Assembly (NCBI GenBank): GCA_900553305.1
Contig: USDI01000027.1
Coordinates: 1 to 16,909 of the forward strand
Direction: 5' to 3'
Source: an uncultured Lachnospiraceae bacterium
GTDB lineage: Bacteria; Bacillota; Clostridia; Lachnospirales; Lachnospiraceae
Length of the DNA: 16,909 nt
Numbering within the stretch: the stretch's first letter is position 1; each line of letters opens with the position of its first letter. Made by a program: the position numbers and the translations under genes. Below, in pieces: positions 7,276 through 14,458 of this stretch. Below the pieces are notes generated by a model. It searched no databases. It saw nothing but the letters and a program-made list of their open reading frames with translations, and had not been told where the DNA came from.

Positions 7276-8547
7276 TTACGCCTCGTCAATTGCCTTTCCG
7301 ATATCATGGCGCATATATTTATTTTCAAAGGAAACCCATTCGGTTGCAGCATAGGCATTCTTACGTGCTTCCTTTAAATCCTTACCTTTTGCCGTAATAC
7401 CAAGAACACGTCCTCCGTTTGTCACAATTCCTTCCGGGGTCTGTTTCGTTCCTGCATGGAAACAGAAATAATTATCCTGTCCTTCAAACTTTTCCAGTCC
7501 GTGAATCAGGAATCCCTTTTCATATTTGACCGGATATCCATCGGAAGCAAGTACCACACAGACTGCTGCGTTATCCTCAAACTGCAGGTCAATCTGATCC
7601 AGTGTGCCATTGATGCAGGCTTCCATTACTTCGATCAGGTCATTTTTCATACGCGGCAGTACCACCTGTGCCTCAGGATCTCCGAAACGGGCGTTGTACT
7701 CCAGGACACGCGGTCCCTTTTCAGTCAGCATCAGTCCGAAGAAAATAATGCCCTTAAACTCTCTTCCTTCTGCTGCCATGGCATCTACGGTTGCCTGATA
7801 AATGTATTTCTTACAGAACTCATCCACCTCTTCCGTATAAAACGGGCTCGGTGAAAAGGTTCCCATACCACCGGTATTTAATCCGGTATCCCCGTCTCCT
7901 GCACGCTTATGATCCTGTGCAGAGGTCATGGTCTTAATCGTCTTGCCATCTACGAAAGAAAGTACGGAAACTTCCCTTCCTGTCATAAATTCTTCAATTA
8001 CCATACGGTTTCCTGCAGTTCCAAACTGCTTATCCAGCATGATGGATTTCACGCCCGCCTGTGCCTCTTCCAAGGTATTGCAGATCAGTACGCCCTTTCC
8101 AAGCGCTAATCCGTCTGCCTTTAATACAATCGGGAACGATGCGGTCTTTAAATAGTTGAGGGCATCCTCTGCATTGTCAAAGTTCTCATAGGCAGCCGTC
8201 GGAATTCCGTATTTCTTCATCAGATCTTTGGAGAAAGCCTTGCTTCCCTCCAGAATTGCTGCATTTTTACGGGGACCGAATGCCTTTAATCCGGCTTCTT
8301 CGAGACGGTCAACAAGTCCTCCGACAAGTGGATCATCCATCCCGACAATCGTCAGATCAATTTCCTTTTCTTTGGCAAATGCAACAATTTTATCGAATTC
8401 CATTGCTCCGATCGGTACGCATTCCGCAATCAGACCGATTCCCGCATTTCCGGGTGCACAATAAATTTTATCTACTTTACTGCTCTTTGCGACACTTGTT
8501 GCAATGGCATGCTCTCTGCCGCCACCACCTACGATCAATACTTTCAT
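7276..8547 (-). CDS. purD: Phosphoribosylamine-glycine ligase (GAR synthetase), 423 aa
   Basis: PurD joins 5-phosphoribosylamine and glycine with ATP to give GAR, the second step of purine synthesis. The N-terminal fold carries KVLIVGGGGREHA (2-14). The ATP-grasp core carries VLKADGLALGKGV (141-153) and QDHKRAGDGDTG (211-222) followed by NTGGMGTFSP, and the NARFGDPEAQ metal/ATP motif lies near residue 290. Length matches B. subtilis PurD (422 aa). I choose the ATG at 8547, which has GGAGG five bases upstream; an in-frame ATG at 8562 has no binding site and adds residues outside the family. It follows purN by 47 bases and completes the purE-M-N-D cluster. Confidence 0.97.
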   Translation of the reverse strand: MKVLIVGGGGREHAIATSVAKSSKVDKIYCAPGNAGIGLIAECVPIGAMEFDKIVAFAKEKEIDLTIVGMDDPLVGGLVDRLEEAGLKAFGPRKNAAILEGSKAFSKDLMKKYGIPTAAYENFDNAEDALNYLKTASFPIVLKADGLALGKGVLICNTLEEAQAGVKSIMLDKQFGTAGNRMVIEEFMTGREVSVLSFVDGKTIKTMTSAQDHKRAGDGDTGLNTGGMGTFSPSPFYTEEVDEFCKKYIYQATVDAMAAEGREFKGIIFFGLMLTEKGPRVLEYNARFGDPEAQVVLPRMKNDLIEVMEACINGTLDQIDLQFEDNAAVCVVLASDGYPVKYEKGFLIHGLEKFEGQDNYFCFHAGTKQTPEGIVTNGGRVLGITAKGKDLKEARKNAYAATEWVSFENKYMRHDIGKAIDEA

Positions 8548-8594
8548 AGTTTCCTCCGTCATTCTGTTCTACAGTTCTACATTATGTAAACCAA

Positions 8595-9221
8595 TCATTC
8601 TTCTACGACTGCAATTCCATTCTCTACCTTCACTTTGCCATGCGCAATAAGATCAATGGTCTTCGGCAGAATCTGCCATTCCGCTTCTTCCATCACACGG
8701 TGCTGCAGTTCCTCCGGTGTATCACCGTTCTTCACATAAACCGCCTTCTGCATAATGATTGCACCATGATCGTATACCTCATCCACAAAATGCACGGTAG
8801 CGCCGGTTACCTTCACACCGCTTTTCAAAACAGCCTCGTGCGGACGGATTCCATAAAAGCCCTTTCCGCAGAAGGAGGGAATCAGTGCCGGATGCACATT
8901 GATGATCCGGTTATGATATTTCCGTACCAGCTCGACCGGCATCATAATCATCATTCCTGCTAGAACGATGAGATCCGGGGCTTCTGCATCAATCGTTTCG
9001 ATCAACACCTTCTCAAACTCCGCACGGTCCGCATAGGATTTCATGTCCACCACGATCGGTTTGATTCCATGTGTCCTCGCACGCTCCAAAGCCCGTACGC
9101 CCGGTTTATTACTTAATACAAAGCATAACTCGACATCTGTAATTTTCCTGCTTTCTACCGCATCAATAATGGCCTGCAGATTGGTTCCGCCGCCTGCGGC
9201 AAGAATTCCAACTCTTAACAT
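8595..9221 (-). CDS. purN: Phosphoribosylglycinamide formyltransferase (GAR transformylase), 208 aa
   Basis: PurN transfers a formyl group from 10-formyl-THF to GAR, giving FGAR. The expected features are present: N-terminal GILAAGGGTNLQAIIDA (5-21) for GAR phosphate binding, INVHPALIPSF (107-117) with catalytic Asn108 and His110, and TVHFVDEVYDHG (142-153) with the catalytic Asp151. The loop after the HPAL motif reads FCGKGFYG in place of the E. coli-type YPGLHTH, a variant I associate with clostridial proteins. The ATG at 9221 overlaps the purM stop by seven bases (ATGTTAA), and its AAAGGG lies inside purM, so translation is coupled. Confidence 0.97.
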   Translation of the reverse strand: MLRVGILAAGGGTNLQAIIDAVESRKITDVELCFVLSNKPGVRALERARTHGIKPIVVDMKSYADRAEFEKVLIETIDAEAPDLIVLAGMMIMMPVELVRKYHNRIINVHPALIPSFCGKGFYGIRPHEAVLKSGVKVTGATVHFVDEVYDHGAIIMQKAVYVKNGDTPEELQHRVMEEAEWQILPKTIDLIAHGKVKVENGIAVVEE

Positions 9222-10240
9222 AAATCTACACCCTTTTCACCGGCAATGACATTTCCAACCACATAGCCTTCTTCTCCGGCCTCTTTGATTGCTGCAAGCA
9301 CTCTGTCCTGATCGGCAGGATCAATTGCCAGCACCATGCCAAGTCCCATATTAAAGGTATTGTACATCATCTGCTCTGCAATATTTCCGGTCTTCTGTAA
9401 TAATTTAAAAATTGGAAGCACCGGATAGCTGTCCTTCTGTACCTGCGCACGCACACCGTCCGGAAGCATACGGGGAATATTTTCATAGAAGCCGCCACCG
9501 GTAATATGGCTGCAGCCCTTTACCGTTACACCGGCATCCTTAATTGCCTTTAAGGTCTTCACATAGATTTTGGTCGGTGTAATTAACGCTTCTCCCAGGG
9601 TCATACCAAGCTCATCATAATAGGTTGTAAGAGACTCCTTCGTCATTTCAAACACCTTACGAACCAGAGAAAATCCATTGCTGTGTACACCGGAGGAAGC
9701 AATACCGATTAACACATCACCTGCCTTGATATCCGCTCCGGTAATGAGATCCTTGCGGTCTACCACGCCGACTGCAAATCCCGCAAGATCGTATTCATCC
9801 TCCGGCATCAGTCCCGGATGCTCTGCGGTTTCTCCACCAATCAGGGCTGCTCCTGCCATCTTACAGCCTTCCGCAACACCCTTCACGATCGTAGCAATCT
9901 TCTCCGGATAGTTCTTTCCACATGCAATATAATCAAGGAAAAACAGGGATTCCCCACCGGCACAGGCTACATCGTTCACGCACATAGCAACCGCATCAAT
10001 TCCGATGGTGTCATGCTTGTCCATTAAGAACGCCAGCTTCACCTTCGTACCACAGCCGTCGGTTCCGGACAGTAACACCGGATCCTCCATATCTTTAATA
10101 TTCTTTAAGGAAAAGGCTCCCGAAAAGCCGCCCAGTCCGCCAAGAACCTCTGGTCTCATCGTTTCCTTCACATACTTTTTCATTAATTCTACGGATTCAT
10201 ATCCTGCTTCGATATCCACACCGGCTGTCTTGTAGTCCAT
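9215..10240 (-). CDS. purM: Phosphoribosylformylglycinamidine cyclo-ligase (AIR synthetase), 341 aa
   Basis: PurM closes the imidazole ring of FGAM with ATP, forming AIR. The family signature SGTDGCGTKVKLAF (58-71) and the DAVAMCVNDVACAGGESLFF block (82-101), which build the ATP site of this PurM/PurL-type fold, are intact, as are the GGETAEHPG and GIASSGVHSNG motifs. Length is standard (about 345 aa). ATG at 10240 is preceded by AAAGGAG six bases upstream. It lies 65 bases after purE, with no terminator or convincing promoter in that gap. Its product AIR is the substrate for the purE step. Confidence 0.98.
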   Translation of the reverse strand: MDYKTAGVDIEAGYESVELMKKYVKETMRPEVLGGLGGFSGAFSLKNIKDMEDPVLLSGTDGCGTKVKLAFLMDKHDTIGIDAVAMCVNDVACAGGESLFFLDYIACGKNYPEKIATIVKGVAEGCKMAGAALIGGETAEHPGLMPEDEYDLAGFAVGVVDRKDLITGADIKAGDVLIGIASSGVHSNGFSLVRKVFEMTKESLTTYYDELGMTLGEALITPTKIYVKTLKAIKDAGVTVKGCSHITGGGFYENIPRMLPDGVRAQVQKDSYPVLPIFKLLQKTGNIAEQMMYNTFNMGLGMVLAIDPADQDRVLAAIKEAGEEGYVVGNVIAGEKGVDLC

Positions 10241-10305
10241 GTCGTTCTCCTTTTCTTGTTTTATCGCGAGTTAACATAATATATTTACGGTAAATCACAA
10301 TTCAT

Positions 10306-10806
10306 TTAATAGTTTTTATATCCAACCTGTTGAAGCTTCGCGTCCTTGGCTTCTACCTGCTTCTTCAGATTCCCGGTATAACTCTCAATCTTTGCAAGCA
10401 TCTCCTCATCGCCGGTTGCCAGCATCTTCGCTGCAAGAATAGCTGCGTTCTTCGCCCCATCAATAGCAACGGTTGCAACCGGAATTCCGGGAGGCATCTG
10501 CATAATCGAGAACACAGCATCCATTCCCTCAAGATTCCTGCCCGAAAGCGGAACACCGATTACCGGAAGCGGAAATAATGCGGCACACATTCCAGGCAAT
10601 GCTGCTGCCATGCCCGCGCCTGCAATCATCACTTTGATTCCGCGGTCCTTGGCCGTCCTCGTCCATTCAATTAACAGATCCGGTTCGCGGTGAGCGGAAA
10701 TAATTCTCATCTCATATTCAATTCCCAGTTCTTCCAACATTGCTGCCGCACCGCTCATCACCTTAAGGTCTGAGTCGCTGCCCATCACAATTCCTACCTT
10801 TGGCAT
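10306..10806 (-). CDS. purE: N5-carboxyaminoimidazole ribonucleotide mutase (class I PurE), 166 aa
   Basis: PurE moves the carboxyl group within N5-CAIR to give CAIR. The sequence has GSDSDLK (9-15), the active-site loop ISAHREPD (36-43, catalytic His39), and AGAGMAAALPG followed by VIGVPLSG, as in small octameric PurE proteins. Most PurE proteins carry HRTP where this one has HREP. ATG at 10806 has a strong AGGAGGAG six bases upstream. It is the first gene of the purE-M-N-D unit. No purK, which supplies N5-CAIR, is in the window; if the genome lacks purK the enzyme may instead carboxylate AIR directly. Confidence 0.97.
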   Translation of the reverse strand: MPKVGIVMGSDSDLKVMSGAAAMLEELGIEYEMRIISAHREPDLLIEWTRTAKDRGIKVMIAGAGMAAALPGMCAALFPLPVIGVPLSGRNLEGMDAVFSIMQMPPGIPVATVAIDGAKNAAILAAKMLATGDEEMLAKIESYTGNLKKQVEAKDAKLQQVGYKNY

Positions 10807-10849
10807 TTCTTTCTCCTCCTGTAATTGACGCTTATCTCATCATTTAAAA

Positions 10850-10991
10850 GTAACTATTCAAGCCCCATTCGTAAAACCGTTGCTGACGCAACGTAGTTTA
10901 CCTCATGTGGTTACTTCGCCATATAAAATTGCTGTTCTACTTGAATGCAAGCATTCGCAGAAAGCAATTTTGCATGGCTCTGAATAGTTAC
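10850..10991 (-). promoter_or_regulatory. 142-nt multi-hairpin inverted-repeat element forming the purE 5' leader
   Basis: The ends are a perfect 11-bp inverted repeat (GTAACTATTCA at 10850-10860, TGAATAGTTAC at 10981-10991), extended by AGCC/GGCT with one bulged base. Inside lie two further hairpins. One is long (10919-10933 pairing with 10963-10977, 14 of 15 positions if G-U is allowed), capped by GAATGC-AA-GCATTC at 10943-10956. The other is 10871-10901 (CGTTGC/GCAACG around GTCA on the minus strand, with a GTAAA/TTTAC base). On the minus strand the element begins at the predicted +1 of the promoter just upstream and ends 43 bases before the purE ATG. The result is a closing stem with a multi-branched junction, the layout of a riboswitch-like leader, but also of an intergenic MITE-like repeat. 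It does not match the purine, ZTP or PRPP riboswitch consensus as I know them. Confidence 0.7.
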
Positions 10992-10996
10992 ATTTA

Positions 10997-11025
10997 ATCA
11001 TATACGAATTATCTCTTCATTGCAA
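10997..11025 (-). promoter_or_regulatory. Sigma-A-type promoter of the purE operon
   Basis: Minus strand TTGCAA (11025-11020), a 17-bp spacer, then TATGAT (11002-10997), matching 4/6 and 5/6. The predicted start at about 10990 coincides with the first bases of the inverted-repeat leader. It lies in the gap after the aminopeptidase stop. Confidence 0.6.
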
Positions 11026-11046
11026 GAAAAACGAAATATTTTCATA

Positions 11047-13167
11047 TTATTGCATACCCTCCTGATCAAATGGAGTATTCAGTTCCTCGCAGCCTGCAAG
11101 TACAAATCTTCCTTCTTCGATGATCGGAATGACTTCTTCTGTCATGGTCACCACACTTACCTCTCCCAGTTCATCATACGGAATGGTAATATCCGTATGA
11201 CAGTTAAAGTAAGCCTTACGGCTGTCCTCCTTACGTTTGATGGAGCATTCGTTATCCTTTGCAATAATCTCTTTTCCATCCGGATTAAAGAGGCGCACCT
11301 CTTCACTATGGGAATAGCACGTATCCCCTACCGCAAAGTGCGGACCTGTTTTCTCTGCAATCAGAATCGGCAGTTTATCTTCAATATGGTACTTTCTTGC
11401 TGCCACAAATGCGGTCGTATTCGTTCCGATCGCAAACTCCCCAATCGGAAGTGTCTCATGATGAAACAGAATATTGTCTTTAATGAACTTCCGGTTCTCT
11501 TCTTCGGTTGCAAAGTTTGCACAAATATAATCGGTTATCTTACCATCCTCAAACCGTAAGGTGAGATCCTTATATTCCAGTTCTTCTAAGTAAACGTGGC
11601 TTACATGAAGGGTTCCTTCCGTTCCGGTCAGTACCGGAGAAGTAAACACTTCCCCAACCGGGATATTCACATCTGCCACACAGTTCTCAAAATTCGTTTC
11701 CTTCTCCGGATTCTGCAGGATATGAAGCATCACCTTCATATTGGTACGGTTGCCGTTCATTCCCTTTACCATCACATATTTGCCCTGATCGAGCACATCA
11801 ATGATCTTCTGCTGGATCCGCTGATATAACTCATAATCGAGGGTATTGATCCGGATCACTGCATCGAAAATCTCCGGATAACGGTCTTCACCATCTTCCT
11901 GTCCCGAAGCAATCTCCGGCACCGGGAACGCAATGATCGTAAAGCTCCGCTCTTCCCCGTGAATGTAATGATTCTGCAGTTCTCCGGCTGACGCTGCATA
12001 TTCCACCAGCATCTGCTGCTGTTCTTTGGATAAATGCAGTGCATGCTTCTGACTGACTAACTCTACAGATTTTTCGCCGAATACTTCCACTACCGCAGGA
12101 CCCCCAAAGGTGCCTGCCTGCTCCTTATATTCTTCATAGGCTTCCTTCAGGGCTTCGAGACGTACCTGCAAAAGTGCTTTATCCAATATAAGCGCCTGAT
12201 CGTCCTTGTGGTCAAAATCATACTGCTTATTGGGAATACCGCCATAATACCCGATACGGCTCATCCCTCTGCCCTCCAGCACCGAAGTCGTTGCCCGGTA
12301 AATGGTCGCTTCCAGTCCGATCCTCCGGAAATTCTGTACGGCTCTGCGGATCATCCGTTCAAAGCCAAGGCTGTAGCGGATGTTCACGATCTTTTTCTTC
12401 GTAATATCCTTATTCCCTGCCTCAAAGCCAATCCGGTAGCCTTCTGTATAGGTGTCTGCCATCTTCGCTATCGTCTCTTCCGGAAGAGTATTCAAGTAAG
12501 CTGCTGTCTTTAATTCGTTTTCGGAAATATATTCTCCAAAATAATACAGATATCTCACATCGGAAAGGTCTGCTTCCTCAATGATCCTTCTTGCAAAATC
12601 TGCATGAACATCCAGCATGTTCCGGATCTTTGTATGATATGCTTCCCGGGTATAATCGCTGATATAATAATACAGGGATTCCTTCAAGTGCTCAGGCTTT
12701 GGCAGATCAAACCGGCCTTCCTGTTTCCTGCTTTCTTCCGTCTCATCAAAGCTGCACTGAAAAGATCCGTAAATTTCAAGGAATAATTCCAGCCCCTTCA
12801 CAAGGTCCTCGTCCCTGCCCTCATAGGTATAGGGAATCATGGCACGAAGTTCCCCATATAAAAAGCACAGGATATTTCCATACACTTCTCCCAAAACCTG
12901 TGTACAATACTCCGGATTTCCAAAACTTGTACCGTAATACTCGGGCAGAATATCCTCATAAAGTGCATGATTGTTCTCCTGAAGCTGCACAAGATCCCAC
13001 CGGAACAGCTCTCCGCTTTCTACAAGCTCCCGCTGTTTCATAAGCAGCAGCAGAAAATCCGCCGTCTTTTCAAAAAAGCCGGAAAAGCTTCCGACAGTGC
13101 TCTCGTTTTTAATTTCTGTAATACGTTCTTTGGCCAGTTCCAGGCGTTCTTTTATCATCGAATTCAA
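11047..13167 (-). CDS. M29-family (AmpS/AmpT-like) metallo-aminopeptidase with long N-terminal extension, 706 aa
   Basis: The C-terminal half (about 360-700) matches M29 aminopeptidases, which remove N-terminal residues from peptides using two metal ions. The expected ligand motifs are visible: IPVGEVFTSP (Glu506), IGEFAIGTN (Glu577), EKTGPHFAVG (His610) with a following Tyr618, and CHTDI (His657, Asp659). Classic M29 enzymes are about 410 aa; here about 300 extra residues precede the domain, mostly helical, with no signal peptide and no domain I recognise. The frame opens at a TTG (13167) overlapping the stop of the preceding gene, with AGGAG ten bases upstream. The first ATG, at 13158, is too far from that site (19 bases). 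Activity is likely but the substrate is unknown. It is probably the last gene of the pyrE transcript. Confidence 0.85.
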   Translation of the reverse strand: MNSMIKERLELAKERITEIKNESTVGSFSGFFEKTADFLLLLMKQRELVESGELFRWDLVQLQENNHALYEDILPEYYGTSFGNPEYCTQVLGEVYGNILCFLYGELRAMIPYTYEGRDEDLVKGLELFLEIYGSFQCSFDETEESRKQEGRFDLPKPEHLKESLYYYISDYTREAYHTKIRNMLDVHADFARRIIEEADLSDVRYLYYFGEYISENELKTAAYLNTLPEETIAKMADTYTEGYRIGFEAGNKDITKKKIVNIRYSLGFERMIRRAVQNFRRIGLEATIYRATTSVLEGRGMSRIGYYGGIPNKQYDFDHKDDQALILDKALLQVRLEALKEAYEEYKEQAGTFGGPAVVEVFGEKSVELVSQKHALHLSKEQQQMLVEYAASAGELQNHYIHGEERSFTIIAFPVPEIASGQEDGEDRYPEIFDAVIRINTLDYELYQRIQQKIIDVLDQGKYVMVKGMNGNRTNMKVMLHILQNPEKETNFENCVADVNIPVGEVFTSPVLTGTEGTLHVSHVYLEELEYKDLTLRFEDGKITDYICANFATEEENRKFIKDNILFHHETLPIGEFAIGTNTTAFVAARKYHIEDKLPILIAEKTGPHFAVGDTCYSHSEEVRLFNPDGKEIIAKDNECSIKRKEDSRKAYFNCHTDITIPYDELGEVSVVTMTEEVIPIIEEGRFVLAGCEELNTPFDQEGMQ

Positions 13168-13493
13168 TCTACATACGCTCCTGCAAATAAAATCAAACTA
13201 ATCACAATAAAGGAAAGCACATTCATTACAATTCCCAGTATCCGGAACAGCCAGAATTTTTCCTGTTCTCTTAAGGAAATGGCGCCCAGAATCAGCCCGA
13301 TCACCATAAACACAGATGCCAGTAAAGCAGCCGTTGCATATCGCGCCGATGGCTCTCCCTTATGCAAATACGAAAAATAGACCGCCGTCCCTAATGTAAT
13401 CAGGGAAAGCAGTCCTAATATGGTTGACATAATACCTTTTTGTGAATGAACTTTATTGGTAAAAATATATCCCTTTGTTCTGTTCCACATCAT
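13164..13493 (-). CDS. Three-helix membrane protein, DUF6142-like, 109 aa
   Basis: A short basic, aromatic N-terminus (MMWNRTKGYIFTNKVHSQKG) leads into three hydrophobic helices at about 21-43, 52-73 and 82-106, separated by short charged loops. I associate this pattern with Lachnospiraceae DUF6142 proteins, whose function is unknown. ATG at 13493 has AAGGA six bases upstream; the next codon is also ATG. The stop overlaps the TTG start of the aminopeptidase gene, and the gene begins ten bases after the small membrane-peptide gene, so the three are probably cotranscribed and coupled. Confidence 0.75.
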   Translation of the reverse strand: MMWNRTKGYIFTNKVHSQKGIMSTILGLLSLITLGTAVYFSYLHKGEPSARYATAALLASVFMVIGLILGAISLREQEKFWLFRILGIVMNVLSFIVISLILFAGAYVD

Positions 13494-13502
13494 TCCATTT
13501 CC

Positions 13503-13655
13503 TTAGAAGATTATTTTGGACTTACTGCTTAACAGTCTCGCTCCATTCACAATCATCATTACACCGCAGGCAAGCCCTACGACCAGGGAAATGACTCCTA
13601 CTGCAATACTCCAGGCTCCGGTGTTGTTCATCGTCTTATATACTTTCTCATCCAT
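13503..13655 (-). CDS. Small single-helix membrane peptide, 50 aa
   Basis: The frame runs from ATG at 13655 to TAA at 13503. The product has a charged start (MDEKVYKTMN), one hydrophobic helix at about 14-36, and a basic end (SKSKIIF). A purine-rich AGGTAGG stretch lies ahead of the ATG, though spacing to the best match is loose. The frame fills the gap between pyrE and the DUF6142-like gene with only 35 and 9 spare bases, and its composition fits a real membrane peptide. I recall similar short proteins beside pyrE in related genomes, but cannot verify that here. Function unknown. Confidence 0.7.
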   Translation of the reverse strand: MDEKVYKTMNNTGAWSIAVGVISLVVGLACGVMMIVNGARLLSSKSKIIF

Positions 13656-13690
13656 AGGAATACCTACCTTTCTTTCCAAAATCCCGCAGC

Positions 13691-14368
13691 TTAATGTGCG
13701 CCATACTCTTTATAATATGCATCAATTGCTTTCTTTATTTCATTGTCAATGACAACTTTTCCCTGACAGGGACGATTATACAGATGCTCTACTACCTCAT
13801 CCATATTGACAATAGCTCTGGCATCAATACCATACTTCTCCTTGATCTCATGGAGGGCACTCTTGTCACTTGACAGTCCGCGTTCCATACGGTTTAAGGA
13901 AACCATCAGTCCCTTAATCTCCACATCGGCCTGTGCTTTGATAATCGGGAAGGTCTCTTCAATGGATTTCCCTGAGGTAGTAACATCCTCGATCATAACC
14001 ACGCGGTCTCCATCCTTTAATTTGCTTCCCAATAAAATTCCGGTATCTCCGTGATCCTTCACTTCCTTACGGTTCGAACAGTAACGGATATCCTTTCCAT
14101 ATAATTCACTGATCGCCATGGTCGTTGCTACGGAAAGGGGAATTCCCTTGTAAGCAGGTCCAAACAGTACATCAAAATCAAGTCCGAAGTTGTCATGAAT
14201 TGCTTCTGCATAATATTCACCCAGCTTACGAAGCTGTGTTCCCGTGACATATGCTCCCGCATTCATAAAGAAAGGAGATTTCCGTCCGCTCTTTAAAGTG
14301 AAATCGCCAAACTTAAGCACCTGGCTCTCCACCATAAATTCAATAAATTCCTGTTTGTAGCTTTCCAT
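13691..14368 (-). CDS. pyrE: Orotate phosphoribosyltransferase, 225 aa
   Basis: PyrE joins orotate and PRPP to give OMP in pyrimidine synthesis. The substrate motif LKSGRKSPFFMNAG (25-38), the DVLFGPAYKGIPL segment (66-78) and the PRPP loop VVMIEDVTTSGKS (123-135) are all intact. Length agrees with the longer (about 215-225 aa) PyrE type. ATG at 14368 has AGGAGG ten bases upstream. It lies 90 bases after pyrF and has a good promoter in that gap, so it can be read alone or with pyrF. The membrane-protein and peptidase genes follow without a visible terminator. Confidence 0.97.
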   Translation of the reverse strand: MESYKQEFIEFMVESQVLKFGDFTLKSGRKSPFFMNAGAYVTGTQLRKLGEYYAEAIHDNFGLDFDVLFGPAYKGIPLSVATTMAISELYGKDIRYCSNRKEVKDHGDTGILLGSKLKDGDRVVMIEDVTTSGKSIEETFPIIKAQADVEIKGLMVSLNRMERGLSSDKSALHEIKEKYGIDARAIVNMDEVVEHLYNRPCQGKVVIDNEIKKAIDAYYKEYGAH

Positions 14369-14420
14369 TCCGGTAAATCCTCCTTGTTATACGCTATCTA
14401 TGTCATAAATATTTTTTACA

Positions 14421-14449
14421 ATCATAACACGATACCCCTGATTTTTCAA
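14421..14449 (-). promoter_or_regulatory. Sigma-A-type promoter of pyrE
   Basis: Minus strand TTGAAA (14449-14444), a 17-bp spacer, then TATGAT (14426-14421), five of six matches in each box. It begins ten bases after the pyrF stop. The predicted start near 14414 gives a leader of about 46 nt. I see no PyrR-type anti-antiterminator in that short leader. Confidence 0.65.
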
Positions 14450-14458
14450 CTGACACTC

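Noticed and set aside
7248..7290. A promoter for the zinc-ribbon/HTH gene: TTGACG at the end of purD.
   Set aside because: No acceptable -10 lies 16-18 bases downstream (GGTGTA or GTGTAG only), so cotranscription with purD is preferred.
10937..10975. A 12-codon frame (MQNCFLRMLAFK) in the purE leader that could be an attenuator peptide.
   Set aside because: It has no proper ribosome binding site, no run of regulatory codons, and lies inside the long hairpin; chance is the simpler explanation.
10842..10997. Target-site duplication (ATTTAA both sides) marking the leader as a transposed MITE.
   Set aside because: The left copy is not directly adjacent to the terminal repeat, is only six bases of AT-rich sequence, and the right copy overlaps the discriminator region; too weak to call.
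10807..11046. A known purine, ZTP (pfl) or PRPP riboswitch ahead of purE.
   Set aside because: None of the conserved core sequences I know for these classes is present; only the general stem-junction layout is similar.
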